64,000 nucleotides of DNA from Calditrichia bacterium (GCA_020635015.1 JACKAP010000006.1:186001-250000), one strand, 5' to 3'; shown: positions 8,876-17,493, counted from the first letter of the stretch. Notes: generated from the letters alone by a model not told the origin. Numbers and translations: made by a program.

Positions 8876-8932
8876 AATGTGTATGCCTGCAAAACCCCGG
8901 CGCATTTCCGGGGTTTTGCAGGCATACACATT
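8876..8932. repeat. Perfect 25-bp inverted repeat (hairpin)
   Basis: Arms 8876-8900 and 8908-8932 are exact reverse complements around a 7-base loop. No T-run follows on either strand, so it is not a textbook terminator, although it could separate pdxT from the rib promoter that starts 11 bp later. The rest of the spacer (8725-8875) holds a GC hairpin near 8750-8768 and a small TTGCACC/GGTGCAA hairpin at 8783-8799. Confidence 0.9.
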
Positions 8933-8942
8933 CTAAAAGCGC

Positions 8943-8971
8943 TTGACATCATCACCGAGGGCGCATAAATT
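8943..8971 (+). promoter_or_regulatory. Promoter of the riboflavin operon
   Basis: A perfect TTGACA is followed after 17 bp by TAAATT, predicting transcription start near 8978, exactly where the FMN aptamer begins. The agreement between promoter spacing and riboswitch start makes this a convincing site. Confidence 0.65.
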
Positions 8972-8977
8972 GGGGGC

Positions 8978-9118
8978 GATCTTCAGGGCATGGTGACCCT
9001 GCTCTCGTGGGGAATTCCAGACCGGCGGTGACAGTCCGCGACTCTGTCCGGGGCATATCCGGCAGACTGAACCGGTGAAATTCCGGTACCGACGGTATAG
9101 TCCGGATGGGAGAAGATC
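8978..9118 (+). promoter_or_regulatory. FMN riboswitch (RFN element)
   Basis: The aptamer is complete. P1 is formed by GATCTTC (8978-8984) with GAAGATC (9112-9118). Between them lie the conserved RFN blocks: AGGGCATGGTGACCCTG, AATTCCAGACCGGCGGTGAC, GACTGAACCGGTGAAATTCC, GGTACCGACGGTATAGTCC and GGATGGGAGAAGA. It binds flavin mononucleotide and switches off the genes downstream, here ribD-ribE-ribBA, when FMN is plentiful. Confidence 0.96.
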
Positions 9119-9168
9119 GGTATTCCCGCTGCGAACCCGGGCTGTATCCCGTTCGCAAATACCTGCCT

Positions 9169-9200
9169 GCTGCCGGTTCGCTCGGCAGCTCCTCCCTTAT
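9169..9200 (+). terminator. Probable expression platform of the FMN riboswitch
   Basis: GCTGCCG and CGGCAGC form a 7-bp stem (9169-9175 with 9183-9189) followed by a moderately T-rich stretch, and an alternative stem GCGAAC/GTTCGC lies at 9131-9156. This is the expected place for a conditional terminator or sequestering fold. The T-run is weak, so control of translation at the AGGAG site (9243) is also possible. Confidence 0.45.
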
Positions 9201-9250
9201 TTTATCCCGAAGATCATTTCTGGCAACCAGCGAATACGGTATAGGAGATC

Positions 9251-10429
9251 GTGTTGAACAGTGATGCATTTATGGCGCGGGCGCTGGAACTGGCGCAAGC
9301 CGGGGAAGGCTACACCTCGCCCAATCCGATGGTCGGTGCAGTCATCGTCCGCGACGGGCGGATCATCGGCGAAGGTTTCCATGCCCGTCCGGGTGAGGCG
9401 CATGCCGAAGTCGCAGCCATCGAAAACACCCGGGAGCCGATCGCCGGAGCGGAGATGTATTGCAACCTCGAACCCTGCAGCCATTCCACACCGCATAAAC
9501 GCACGCCCCCCTGCGCCGACCGCCTGATTCGCGAAAATATCCGCAAGCTGTATGTGGCGACGGTCGATCCCAACCCACACGTGAATGGCAGCGGCATTGC
9601 CGCGTTGCGCCGGGCCGGGATCGAGGTGGAGGTGGGATGCCTTTCTGAAAGAGCGTTGTGGTTAAATGAAACTTATTTTAAGTATATCCAAACCGGCCTG
9701 CCCTTCGTGCATCTGAAAATGGCCCTGTCGGTCGATGGGCGCATCGCTACCCGCTGCAGCGATTCGAAATGGATCACCGATGGGGAAGCCCGCCGCCAGG
9801 TGCATGAGTTGCGCCATCGCTATGATGCGGTTTTGGTGGGGCTTAACACCGTGCGCTCAGACGATCCGCAACTGACCGTACGTCTGACCTCCGGAAAGCA
9901 GCCCTGGCGGATTGTGCTGGATGAGCACCTGGAGATCCCGCCGGAGGCCAATCTGCTCCGGGGCGAACAGCGGGCAAAAACCCTGATCTTTACCACTCCG
10001 GCGCATGATCCGGCCCGCAGAGCCCGGATCGAGGCCGGCGGCACCGCGGTGCAAGTGGTGGCCGCCGATCCCCAGGGGTGGGTCGATCTGCCGGCGGTGC
10101 TCCGGGAACTGGGAAGCCGGGGGATCAGCTCCCTGCTGGTGGAGGGAGGTGCCGGGGTTTTTACCGGGTTCATCCGCCAGAGACTGTTCGATAAGCTATC
10201 GATATACATCGCCCCGATCATCATCGGTGCTGGCATTGAAGCCGTCGGGGACCTGGGGGTGCGCAAGATCTCCCAGGCGGTGCGGCTGCAGCATACCGTC
10301 TATCAGGTTGTCAATCAACAAATACGCGTCCAGGGCTATCGTAACCTGGAGGATACGTTTCGAACCTTAACCGGAAATGTGCCATGTTTACAGGAATTAT
10401 CGAGGATCTCGGCAGCGTCGGCACGATAA
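9251..10429 (+). CDS. ribD: Bifunctional riboflavin biosynthesis deaminase/reductase
   Basis: A 392-residue protein starting at GTG behind AGGAG. The N-terminal half is a zinc cytidine-type deaminase with His51 and Glu53 (HAE), Cys76 and Cys88. The C-terminal half is the NADPH-dependent reductase with KMALSVDGRIAT, WITDGEARRQVHELR and the LVEGGAGVFTGF motif. It turns the GTP-derived pyrimidine into 5-amino-6-ribitylamino-uracil phosphate. The loop between the two zinc cysteines (PCSHSTPHKRTPPC) is three residues longer than in E. coli RibD. Its 3' end overlaps ribE by 46 bp, implying translational coupling. FMN riboswitch control is expected. Confidence 0.95.
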   Translation: MLNSDAFMARALELAQAGEGYTSPNPMVGAVIVRDGRIIGEGFHARPGEAHAEVAAIENTREPIAGAEMYCNLEPCSHSTPHKRTPPCADRLIRENIRKLYVATVDPNPHVNGSGIAALRRAGIEVEVGCLSERALWLNETYFKYIQTGLPFVHLKMALSVDGRIATRCSDSKWITDGEARRQVHELRHRYDAVLVGLNTVRSDDPQLTVRLTSGKQPWRIVLDEHLEIPPEANLLRGEQRAKTLIFTTPAHDPARRARIEAGGTAVQVVAADPQGWVDLPAVLRELGSRGISSLLVEGGAGVFTGFIRQRLFDKLSIYIAPIIIGAGIEAVGDLGVRKISQAVRLQHTVYQVVNQQIRVQGYRNLEDTFRTLTGNVPCLQELSRISAASAR

Positions 10430-10998
10430 GGCCGATCGACGGCGGAATCCGTTTTGAAATTAGCGCCGGGGAAGTGAGCGGCGATCTGAAGATCGGAGAC
10501 TCTATCAGCGTCAATGGGGTCTGCTTGACGGTGGTGCAAACCGCCGGTCCGGTGTTTACCGTGGAGGCGGTCGGGGAGACCCTGGAGAAAACGACCCTGG
10601 GAACCCTGGAAGCCGGCGCCCGGGTCAATCTGGAACGGGCCATGGCCGGCAACGGGCGCTTTGGAGGGCACTTTGTGCAGGGGCATGTCAATGCCACGGC
10701 GTCGGTTACCCAATGGCTCCGGCGCGGGGAGAATTACTACCTGGAGATCGAGCTGCCTCCGGTGCTGCTGCCTTATGTGATCCTGGAGGGATCGATCGCC
10801 ATCGAGGGGATCAGCCTGACCGTGGCGGCGTTGAACGGCCGGCGGGCCGGCATCAATATCATCCCGCATACTGCCAAAGTGACCAATTTACAGTACAAAC
10901 AGCCCGGCGAGCGGGTAAATATCGAAGTGGATGTGATTGCCAAATACGTGGCCAATCTGCTCAAATACCCGGCACTGTTAAACTCAGAGGAGAAGTAA
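10384..10998 (+). CDS. ribE: Riboflavin synthase, alpha subunit
   Basis: A 204-residue protein with the invariant start MFTGIIE, overlapping the end of ribD. Two repeated lumazine-binding domains are visible, about residues 1-90 and 98-190. Each has the SVNGVCLTV- or AIEGISLTV-type strand and the conserved NLERA and FGGHFVQGHV elements. It dismutates two 6,7-dimethyl-8-ribityllumazine molecules into riboflavin and the aminouracil precursor. The stop codon abuts the ribBA start. No fusion or truncation is seen. Confidence 0.96.
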   Translation: MFTGIIEDLGSVGTIRPIDGGIRFEISAGEVSGDLKIGDSISVNGVCLTVVQTAGPVFTVEAVGETLEKTTLGTLEAGARVNLERAMAGNGRFGGHFVQGHVNATASVTQWLRRGENYYLEIELPPVLLPYVILEGSIAIEGISLTVAALNGRRAGINIIPHTAKVTNLQYKQPGERVNIEVDVIAKYVANLLKYPALLNSEEK

Positions 10999-12243
10999 GT
11001 GAACAAATCCATGGATGTTCCCAATGGGCGGCATCAGGCATCGGTCTTTGTGAACGCCGAAGAGGCCATTGCCGCATTCCGGCGGGGAGAGATGTTGATC
11101 CTGATCGACGATGAAGATCGGGAAAACGAAGGCGATCTGGTGGTCGCCGCAGAACATGCCACGCCGGAAAATATCAATTTTATGGCTGTCCATGGCCGGG
11201 GGCTGGTGTGTGTCTCCATTACCCCGGCACGGGCAGAGGCGCTGGATCTGCCTCCGATGGTGCGGGATAATTCCGCCTTGCTGGGCACTGCCTTTACGGT
11301 CTCGGTCGATGCCGTGCATGGTACCACTACCGGAATCTCCGCCTTCGACCGTTCGGTGACGATCAAAACCCTGATCGATCCGGAAGCCCGGCCCAAAGAT
11401 CTGGCCCGGCCGGGACATGTGTTTCCCCTGGTGGCCAATCCGGACGGGGTGCTGGCCCGGCCGGGACATACCGAGGCGGTGGTCGATCTGGCCCGGGCCG
11501 CTGGATGCGCTCCGGCCGGCGTGCTTTGCGAAATCCTCGATGATGACGGCAGTATGGCCCGGCTGCCCCGGCTGATCCGCCTGGCGGAACAGTTCAATCT
11601 GAAAATCGCCAGCGTGGGCGACCTGATCCAATACCGCCGGAAAAACGAGCGCTTGGTGCGCAAGCTCACCGACGTTCATCTCCCCAATGTGTATGGCGAT
11701 TTTGACCTGCATTTCTATGAAAGCACCCTCAATTCCCGCGAGCATCATCTTGCGTTTTTAAAAGGAACGGTGGAGGCGGAAGAGCCGCTGCTGGTGCGGA
11801 TCCATTCCGAATGCCTTACCGGCGACACCTTTGGCTCGCTGCGCTGTGATTGCGGTGCACAGTTGGAGGCCGCCCTGCAGCAGATCGAACAAGCCGGAAA
11901 GGGAGCGCTGCTCTATCTCAAGCAGGAAGGCCGCGGCATCGGGTTGGCGAATAAAATTCTGGCTTACAAGCTTCAGGATCAGGGAAAAGATACAGTGGAA
12001 GCCAATGAAGCGCTGGGTTTCAAAGCCGATTTGCGGGAATACTGGTTTGCGGCGCAGATGCTGCGCGATTTGGGGATTCGCCGGGTTCGCCTGCTGACCA
12101 ACAATCCCCGCAAGGTTGCCGCGCTGGAACAGTACGGTATCACCGTCAGCGAGCGCATCCCGCTGGTGATCCATGCCAATCCGGCCAATGAGCGCTATCT
12201 TCGTACCAAAAAAGAAAAACTTGGCCATCTGATTGAGCATTAG
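10999..12243 (+). CDS. ribBA: Bifunctional DHBP synthase / GTP cyclohydrolase II
   Basis: A 414-residue fusion starting with GTG immediately after ribE, with GAGGAGAAG as its binding site. Residues about 15-210 are 3,4-dihydroxy-2-butanone 4-phosphate synthase with the acidic metal loop DDEDRENEGDL and RPGHTEAVVDLAR. Residues about 215-410 are GTP cyclohydrolase II with the zinc cysteines C272, C283 and C285 (C-x10-C-x-C) and the catalytic YLKQEGRGIGL stretch. It supplies both substrates of riboflavin synthesis. Catalytic residues of both halves appear present, unlike many RibBA copies with a dead half. Confidence 0.96.
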   Translation: MNKSMDVPNGRHQASVFVNAEEAIAAFRRGEMLILIDDEDRENEGDLVVAAEHATPENINFMAVHGRGLVCVSITPARAEALDLPPMVRDNSALLGTAFTVSVDAVHGTTTGISAFDRSVTIKTLIDPEARPKDLARPGHVFPLVANPDGVLARPGHTEAVVDLARAAGCAPAGVLCEILDDDGSMARLPRLIRLAEQFNLKIASVGDLIQYRRKNERLVRKLTDVHLPNVYGDFDLHFYESTLNSREHHLAFLKGTVEAEEPLLVRIHSECLTGDTFGSLRCDCGAQLEAALQQIEQAGKGALLYLKQEGRGIGLANKILAYKLQDQGKDTVEANEALGFKADLREYWFAAQMLRDLGIRRVRLLTNNPRKVAALEQYGITVSERIPLVIHANPANERYLRTKKEKLGHLIEH

Positions 12244-12306
12244 GAAAGATAATACCGGATAAATCACTTTTATTCCCGGTGATCGCGAAGTAATATGTGA
12301 ACCGTA

Positions 12307-12404
12307 TTGGCTGTTGGTTATTGGTCGTTGGCAAAGAACCGGTTTAACCAAAAGCCAACAACCAAAAGCCAACAACCAAAAGCCAACAAGAAACAACCAA
12401 TAAC
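12307..12404. repeat. Heptamer array with inverted partner inside the rib locus
   Basis: Left series TTGGCTG, TTGGTTA, TTGGTCG, TTGGCAA; right series alternating CCAAAAG and CCAACAA (three rounds) ending CCAATAA. The two series are mutually complementary, giving a long imperfect hairpin between ribBA and ribH. It is the same family as 2635-2716 and 31197-31261. Confidence 0.85.
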
Positions 12405-12460
12405 GATTTGCAAAATGCACTATACTTCGTCTACAGTGCACTTACACGGAAGGACAAACC

Positions 12461-12925
12461 ATGCCCAAAGAAATCCAGGGAACCTTGAACGGTGAAGGCT
12501 ATAAGATCGCCATTGTGGTGGGGAGATTCAATCAATTTATCTGCCGCAGTTTGCTGGACGGCGCCCTGGATTGCCTCCGCCGGCATGGGGTCGCGGAGGG
12601 GGATATCACCGTCTATTGGGTGCCCGGCGCGTTCGAGCTCCCCCTGGCGGCGCAAAAGGCGGCCGGCAGCGGTGAATTTGATGCGGTGCTGTGTTTAGGA
12701 GCCGTGATCCGGGGGGCGACGCCCCACTTTGATTTCGTCGCGTCCGTTGCCGCCAATGGCGCGGCCGGGGTGGCGATGCAGCACCAGCTGCCGGTGCTGT
12801 TCGGGGTCATCACCACCGACACCATCGAACAGGCCATCGAGCGGGCCGGCACCAAAGCCGGCAATAAGGGCTGGGATGCAGCCCAGGCCGCCATCGAAAT
12901 GATCAGCTTGCTGCGCCAAATGTGA
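12461..12925 (+). CDS. ribH: 6,7-dimethyl-8-ribityllumazine synthase
   Basis: A 154-residue protein, normal length. VVGRFNQFICRSLLDGAL opens the fold, VPGAFELPLAAQ binds the aminouracil, LGAVIRGATPHFDFV carries the catalytic histidine, and LFGVITTDTIEQAIERAG with the final NKGWDAAQAAIEM closes it. It condenses the two riboflavin precursors made by RibD and RibBA and normally forms 60-subunit shells or pentamers. It is separated from ribBA by 217 bp with a hairpin-forming heptamer array, so its expression relative to the rest of the operon may differ. Confidence 0.96.
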   Translation: MPKEIQGTLNGEGYKIAIVVGRFNQFICRSLLDGALDCLRRHGVAEGDITVYWVPGAFELPLAAQKAAGSGEFDAVLCLGAVIRGATPHFDFVASVAANGAAGVAMQHQLPVLFGVITTDTIEQAIERAGTKAGNKGWDAAQAAIEMISLLRQM

Positions 12926-12960
12926 TTAATGCCCGTCCCATGGATAAAAATAATCCCTGC

Positions 12961-12989
12961 TTGAGTAAGACAAATTATGTTGATATAAT
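12961..12989 (+). promoter_or_regulatory. Strong promoter-like site before the propeller gene
   Basis: TTGAGT and a perfect TATAAT are 17 bp apart, predicting a start near 12996. The ATG at 13048 follows with CAGAGGA in front. The site lies inside the longer reading frame that opens at 12922, which argues for 13048 as the real start. Confidence 0.6.
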
Positions 12990-13047
12990 TAATCCGATTT
13001 TTAGCGAACGATTTGACTGTGAGGCCCGTTTTATCCAGAGGAAAAAT

Positions 13048-15444
13048 ATGCGTAAAGACCTTATCACGATCGGTTTTCTGATTTCGCTTGCTGTGAACCT
13101 ATTTTCGCAGAGTGTCGATTTTCGGATCGATGTCAGCACCCATATGAACTCCGCCAATTACCTGGTCGCGAATGATGATACCCTCTTCGCGGCGACGTCC
13201 GGAGGACTGATCGTGTATGATATCGCCCGCCAGCAGCCGGAGCGTTATACGGTTGTCAACGGGATTTATGATCACCATCTGACAGCCATGACCCGCCACC
13301 GCAGCGGGCTGCTGATATTGGGATCTTTGTCGGGCAAGCTGAGCTTCCTGGATCTGGCGGAAAGCGCAGCGTCAAATGATGTCAATCTGGAAGGAGACCC
13401 GATTGTCGACGTGCTGGCGGTCGAAGATACCCTATGGGTGCTGTCACGAAATTTCGTCTCGGTTTATCTCTATAACAACGAGTTGGCGCGGTTTCAATTC
13501 CGGGAATCGTACCAGGAATTCGGTCAAAGTCTGGGCGAGTTTACCGCCCTGGCCTATGCCGGTCGCCGGATCTGGCTGGGCAATGCGGAAGGCCTGGTCA
13601 GCGCGCCGGCCAATTTTCTGGCGGTCAACTTATATGCCGAGGATAATTGGGATATCCAAACCACTGCCGACGGGCTGCCCAGCAACCGCATCAATGACAT
13701 ACTGGCGGATCCGGCAGGAGGGCAGCTTTATATCGCCACCGACCAGGGACTGTCCATTTATGATTTTAACGGCTTCAGCACGGTTACCGCCGGCCTCCCT
13801 TCCAATCGTCAGTTGCGTAAGATCGCCTTCCGCAACGGCACGCTTTACGCGGCCAATACGCAGGTTGTTTTTCAACTGGATGGCAGCACTTTCGGCGAAT
13901 ATGGGCGAATTTTTCATTCCTCGATTCTGGATCTGGAGGTGGATGCTGCGAACCGGGTCTGGGTCTCTATCGACAAACGAGGTCTGCAGAACCTGACCAG
14001 CGGCGACCATGTATACCTTGACGGCCCGTTGCATAATAACATCGGCGAGGTGCTGGTTGACAGACGCGGACGGGTGTGGTGCAGCGCCGGGGGCCTGGGC
14101 AATGTCAACCGTCAGGGCATCTTCGTGCTGACCGATCAAGGGTGGGTCAATCACCAGTTCTATGGAGGGATGAACGGCCGTTATCGCGATCTAAATTCCT
14201 CCAACCCGGTATTTGAAGATCAGGAAGGCAATATCTGGGTCGGTTCCTGGGGCGGTGGCATCGCTATCTTCGATCCCGAGTTGAACCTGCAGGCGATCAA
14301 CCCGATTCCCGATACGGGCAGGGTCTGGGTTCGCTCTCTGTCGCGGGACGACACCATCTCCATCGCCTCGCCGCCGGAACTGCAAAGCCGGATATCGCCG
14401 GTGCTTTCGGCAGACGGGTTATCCAGTGTAATTACCGACATTTACTATGATTCCCGGCGGGGGTCGATCTGGCTGCTGAACTATTTCCCGACCAACGGCT
14501 TTCCGCTGATCGAATGCAAGGTGAATGCCTTTAGTGAGGCATTGTTCGACGATGCAGCCTGGGATTACTACAGCGGTCCTTTCGCCCGTAACGAAGTGCA
14601 TAAAGTCCGCCAGGATCCTTTCGGCGATTATTGGGTGTCGACTTCGGAAGGCGTGGTGCAGCTGCGCCTGGCCGGCGATACGCTGCTATCAGCCAACTAC
14701 CGGGAGGCGGATAACCTGAAATCCAACGCCACGACTTCTATCGGAACCGATGATGACGGCTACGTCTGGGTGGGGACCCGGGCCGGGCTGAATGCCATTC
14801 TGGGCGGCACCATTTTTGATTTTCGGGAAACCTACCAGCCGATAGGCCTGAACATCAATGATATCCATGTCGATTCGCGGAACAACAAGTGGTTTGCAAC
14901 TGACAAAGGGCTCAGTATCCTGCTGTCCAGCGGCTCTCCCTTTGATCCGCGCAGTTGGATCGATATCGTGCCCCGCAACAGCAGCATCGATGCCGAGCAA
15001 CTGGCCCTGCGCAATAGCCTGTTTCAGACCGATCTCCCGTCGGAAAACATCCTCAGCGTCTACCTGGATGAAAAAAACGGGGATGTCTATCTGGGTACGG
15101 ACGCCGGGCTTGCAATCATTCGCAACAACCCCTTTGCCTCAACCTTTAACGATTATACCCGTCTGCAGGTCGGCCCCAATCCCTTTGTCCTCAACGGCGG
15201 CGGTTCCGGTATGCTGAACTTTTACAACCTGGTTCCCGGCAGTGAGGTAAAGATCTTGACCGCCAACGGGCAACTGATCCGTATTCTCTATCCGGATAAT
15301 TTCGACGAGGTTCGCGGGGGACTGGCCCAATGGGATGGGAAAAATAGCGAAGGGAGGCTGGTGGCCAGCGGGGTCTATCTGTATTTGCTGATCAGTGAAG
15401 AAGGGCAGCATCAGGCCGGGAAGGTGCTGGTCATCCGAAAATAG
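13048..15444 (+). CDS. Secreted beta-propeller protein with FlgD-like/type IX-style C-terminal domain
   Basis: I start at 13048 because it gives a clean signal peptide (MRKDLITIGFLISLAVNLFSQ) and follows the promoter. The 798-residue product is built of two-component-regulator-type propeller repeats such as VWVGTRAGLNAI, NKWFATDKGLSIL and VYLGTDAGLAII, mainly between residues about 45 and 690. The last 90 residues carry VGPNPFV, VKILTANGQLI and WDGKNSEGRLVASGVYLYLL, the FlgD-Ig/sorting domain common in FCB-group secreted proteins. No histidine kinase part is present, so it is an extracellular or surface protein of unknown ligand. Confidence 0.8.
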   Translation: MRKDLITIGFLISLAVNLFSQSVDFRIDVSTHMNSANYLVANDDTLFAATSGGLIVYDIARQQPERYTVVNGIYDHHLTAMTRHRSGLLILGSLSGKLSFLDLAESAASNDVNLEGDPIVDVLAVEDTLWVLSRNFVSVYLYNNELARFQFRESYQEFGQSLGEFTALAYAGRRIWLGNAEGLVSAPANFLAVNLYAEDNWDIQTTADGLPSNRINDILADPAGGQLYIATDQGLSIYDFNGFSTVTAGLPSNRQLRKIAFRNGTLYAANTQVVFQLDGSTFGEYGRIFHSSILDLEVDAANRVWVSIDKRGLQNLTSGDHVYLDGPLHNNIGEVLVDRRGRVWCSAGGLGNVNRQGIFVLTDQGWVNHQFYGGMNGRYRDLNSSNPVFEDQEGNIWVGSWGGGIAIFDPELNLQAINPIPDTGRVWVRSLSRDDTISIASPPELQSRISPVLSADGLSSVITDIYYDSRRGSIWLLNYFPTNGFPLIECKVNAFSEALFDDAAWDYYSGPFARNEVHKVRQDPFGDYWVSTSEGVVQLRLAGDTLLSANYREADNLKSNATTSIGTDDDGYVWVGTRAGLNAILGGTIFDFRETYQPIGLNINDIHVDSRNNKWFATDKGLSILLSSGSPFDPRSWIDIVPRNSSIDAEQLALRNSLFQTDLPSENILSVYLDEKNGDVYLGTDAGLAIIRNNPFASTFNDYTRLQVGPNPFVLNGGGSGMLNFYNLVPGSEVKILTANGQLIRILYPDNFDEVRGGLAQWDGKNSEGRLVASGVYLYLLISEEGQHQAGKVLVIRK

Positions 15445-15494
15445 AGAAAACCGTTTTTATCCAGTTAGCAAAATCTGAATCATGTCATACCACC

Positions 15495-15522
15495 AAAAAA
15501 GGGGCTCTGCAGCCCCTTTTTT
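15495..15522. terminator. Bidirectional terminator between convergent genes
   Basis: A perfect 12-bp stem, A6-GGGGCT and AGCCCC-T6, around a CTGC loop. T-runs flank it on both strands, so it can serve the propeller gene on plus and the DoxX-like gene on minus. Confidence 0.9.
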
Positions 15523-15585
15523 GATTTGATTCCATCCGGCTGATAAACAACGCGTCGATCCCCGGACCGTTGGTGCGCCTGGCAA

Positions 15586-15939
15586 TCAATCCTTGGAACT
15601 GCCGGAGATGATCAGCGCGCAAGCTGCCAGCCCCAGATCCTTCAGAAAATTGCCGGTTGCGGCCGGATCACCCTGGGTTGCGCCGGGGAAATGGACGGTG
15701 AGCGCAAAAATCAGCAACATCACTCCCAACAGCAAACTGCCGGTTTTGGCCATCTTGCCGGTGATGATACTGACCGCAGCGGCAATCAGCGCCAACCCGG
15801 TAATATATACCCAGATCACCCCGCCGGGAATCGGCACCATGCCGGCCATCGCCGGCCCGTTCATGAAGTGGAACAGGCCGAACACGCCCATGACCACCGC
15901 AAATACCATCCGGGGGATCTTTCCAGTTAATGCATTCAT
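15586..15939 (-). CDS. Small integral membrane protein, DoxX-like
   Basis: A 117-residue protein behind AAGGAGGAATGCT. Four hydrophobic segments are visible (about residues 9-27, 38-60, 65-85 and 98-113), with the RMVFAVVMGVFGLFHFMNGP start and GGVIWVYITGLALIAAAVSII segment typical of DoxX/DUF4267-like proteins. The family is associated with respiratory or redox membrane complexes, but its role here is unknown. It is transcribed towards the propeller gene and appears monocistronic. Confidence 0.6.
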   Translation of the reverse strand: MNALTGKIPRMVFAVVMGVFGLFHFMNGPAMAGMVPIPGGVIWVYITGLALIAAAVSIITGKMAKTGSLLLGVMLLIFALTVHFPGATQGDPAATGNFLKDLGLAACALIISGSSKD

Positions 15940-16149
15940 AGCATTCCTCCTTGTGTGATTGGTTTGGATCGCCGGGCGTTAAGCGTTAAGATGGTGGTTG
16001 CCCGTCCGGTCTTCCGGTCACATCGCCAAAAACCGCGGGTGCCGGCGTAACCGTTATCCGGAAAGATGTTACTAAAATTTGTCGATATAGACAATGCCTG
16101 AGGAAAGAGAGAGGGTAACTGCAAAAGAAATAATGGGAAAAGCTTTGTT

Positions 16150-16190
16150 TTGATCAATATCATTGGTTTGACGGATAGAAGTACTATATT
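16150..16190 (+). promoter_or_regulatory. Candidate FNR/CRP-type site with class II promoter
   Basis: TTGATCAATATCAT (16150-16163) matches the FNR-type box TTGATnnnnATCAA in 9 of 10 positions. TATATT at 16185-16190 predicts a start near 16197, putting the box centre at about -41, the class II activator position. The rest of the 15940-16315 gap is AT-rich with nothing else recognisable. Confidence 0.35.
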
Positions 16191-16315
16191 AGATCATCAA
16201 ACATAGTTGATATTTGTTAATTAAATACTTAAATTAAGCAGTGTATAAGTTTATGTGTTTGAACCGGCAACACCGCTATTAAAGCAGGCCATTTTCAGCT
16301 TACCCGGGAGGCAAC

Positions 16316-17302
16316 ATGCGTTTGGTCGTTATCTGGACAATCTTTTTCGCGTATATCGCCATCATATTGTACATTGTTTTCCAAACCGAAGATGATTTCG
16401 GAAACAACATTTTTTCCGATGTCCAGGTCGCTGACAGCCTGCTTGCCGATTCCAGCCTGATTGGGGCGCCGATGACCCAGGCCGACAGTTTGTTCTCCTT
16501 GATCGAGGACGCTCTGGAGAAGGGCGATCTTGACCGCGCCCGGGAACTGGCGAAGCTGCTGGAAGAAAAATATCCCGGCTCGACCAACTCCCAGGCAGCC
16601 CAGATCCTGATCGAAAACGCCGAGACCCACGGCGGCGATCTTGCCAATCGCCCTGCTTCGGGCAACGATGGCCAGCAACCGAAGGTGACACCGCAAACGC
16701 CCCCGCCCAATACTAAACCCCGGGCCACAACCCGCCGTTCATCGCCCCGAAATGAGGAACGGCTGGCTCAGGAACGTCTCCTGGCAAAAAACCAGCAGAT
16801 CCTTGACGAAGCCCTTACCCGGATGCGCTCCGTGCGCAGCGAAACTCAAAATATTACCTGGTATTACAATAAGAATGTCTCCCACTATGTTTATAAAAAT
16901 AGTTTCGAGGCTTATATCGGGCAAAGCGATGAAGGCGACCTCTGGCTGCGGCTGCGGATCTATTACAACGGGGAAAACGGCCTGAATATTCATACCTACG
17001 GGGTGTATGTCGATGACAAGGAATATACGATATCCACCCTCAACGGCAAGATGGAACGGGGCCGGGGACCGAAGGGGGCGTATGAATGGTTTGATAAGTA
17101 TGTCTCCGCAAAAGAAATTGAGATGCTGCAGGAAATCATGAATGCCAAACGGGCCGCGCTCCGCTATATGGGCAAGACGGAAAACTGGGAACGAACCCTC
17201 ACCGAAATGGAGAAACTGCGGATCAAGTACGTGATGGAAGCCTACCAGGCCATGCTCCTGCCCCGCAAATCCAATCAATCGATCGCGGCGCTTAAAAAGT
17301 AA
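16316..17302 (+). CDS. Membrane-anchored protein of unknown function
   Basis: A 328-residue protein I do not recognise. Residues 4-23 form one N-terminal membrane anchor with no cleavage site, so the rest probably faces the periplasm. Residues about 60-105 (SLIEDALEKGDLDRARELAKLL and following) look like one or two TPR-type helices. Residues about 118-150 are a proline/threonine/arginine-rich linker. The C-terminal 170 residues are a mixed domain beginning with a helical stretch, then NITWYYNKNVSHYVYKNSFEAYIG and a basic helical tail. The start follows GGGAGG. A perfect hairpin directly follows the stop. Confidence 0.7.
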   Translation: MRLVVIWTIFFAYIAIILYIVFQTEDDFGNNIFSDVQVADSLLADSSLIGAPMTQADSLFSLIEDALEKGDLDRARELAKLLEEKYPGSTNSQAAQILIENAETHGGDLANRPASGNDGQQPKVTPQTPPPNTKPRATTRRSSPRNEERLAQERLLAKNQQILDEALTRMRSVRSETQNITWYYNKNVSHYVYKNSFEAYIGQSDEGDLWLRLRIYYNGENGLNIHTYGVYVDDKEYTISTLNGKMERGRGPKGAYEWFDKYVSAKEIEMLQEIMNAKRAALRYMGKTENWERTLTEMEKLRIKYVMEAYQAMLLPRKSNQSIAALKK

Positions 17303-17306
17303 TCTG

Positions 17307-17349
17307 TCGGGATGAGTCGCAACTCGCTCCGAGTTGCGACTCATCCCGA
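17307..17349. repeat. Perfect 20-bp inverted repeat after the anchored-protein gene
   Basis: Arms 17307-17326 and 17330-17349 are exact complements around a 3-base loop, starting 5 bp after the stop codon. No T-run follows, so if it ends transcription it is not of the usual intrinsic type. Octamer-like CCATCCACCCATCTACTCAT units follow at 17365-17395. Confidence 0.9.
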
Positions 17350-17493
17350 TCAACTATGCCCGTCCATCCACCCATCTACTCATAAATCCATCCCATTATT
17401 TATTTCCCTGAAATTCAACTTTATGACGTCTTTTTCGTTAAGTTTTTATATATTTAAGAGTACGCAAAAAATTGTAACGTAAGAGGAGATCTG

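Noticed and set aside
8876..8932. Long perfect hairpins as ends or remnants of insertion sequences (MITEs)
   Set aside because: The hairpins share no sequence with each other, show no target-site duplications that I can see, and no transposase is in the window.
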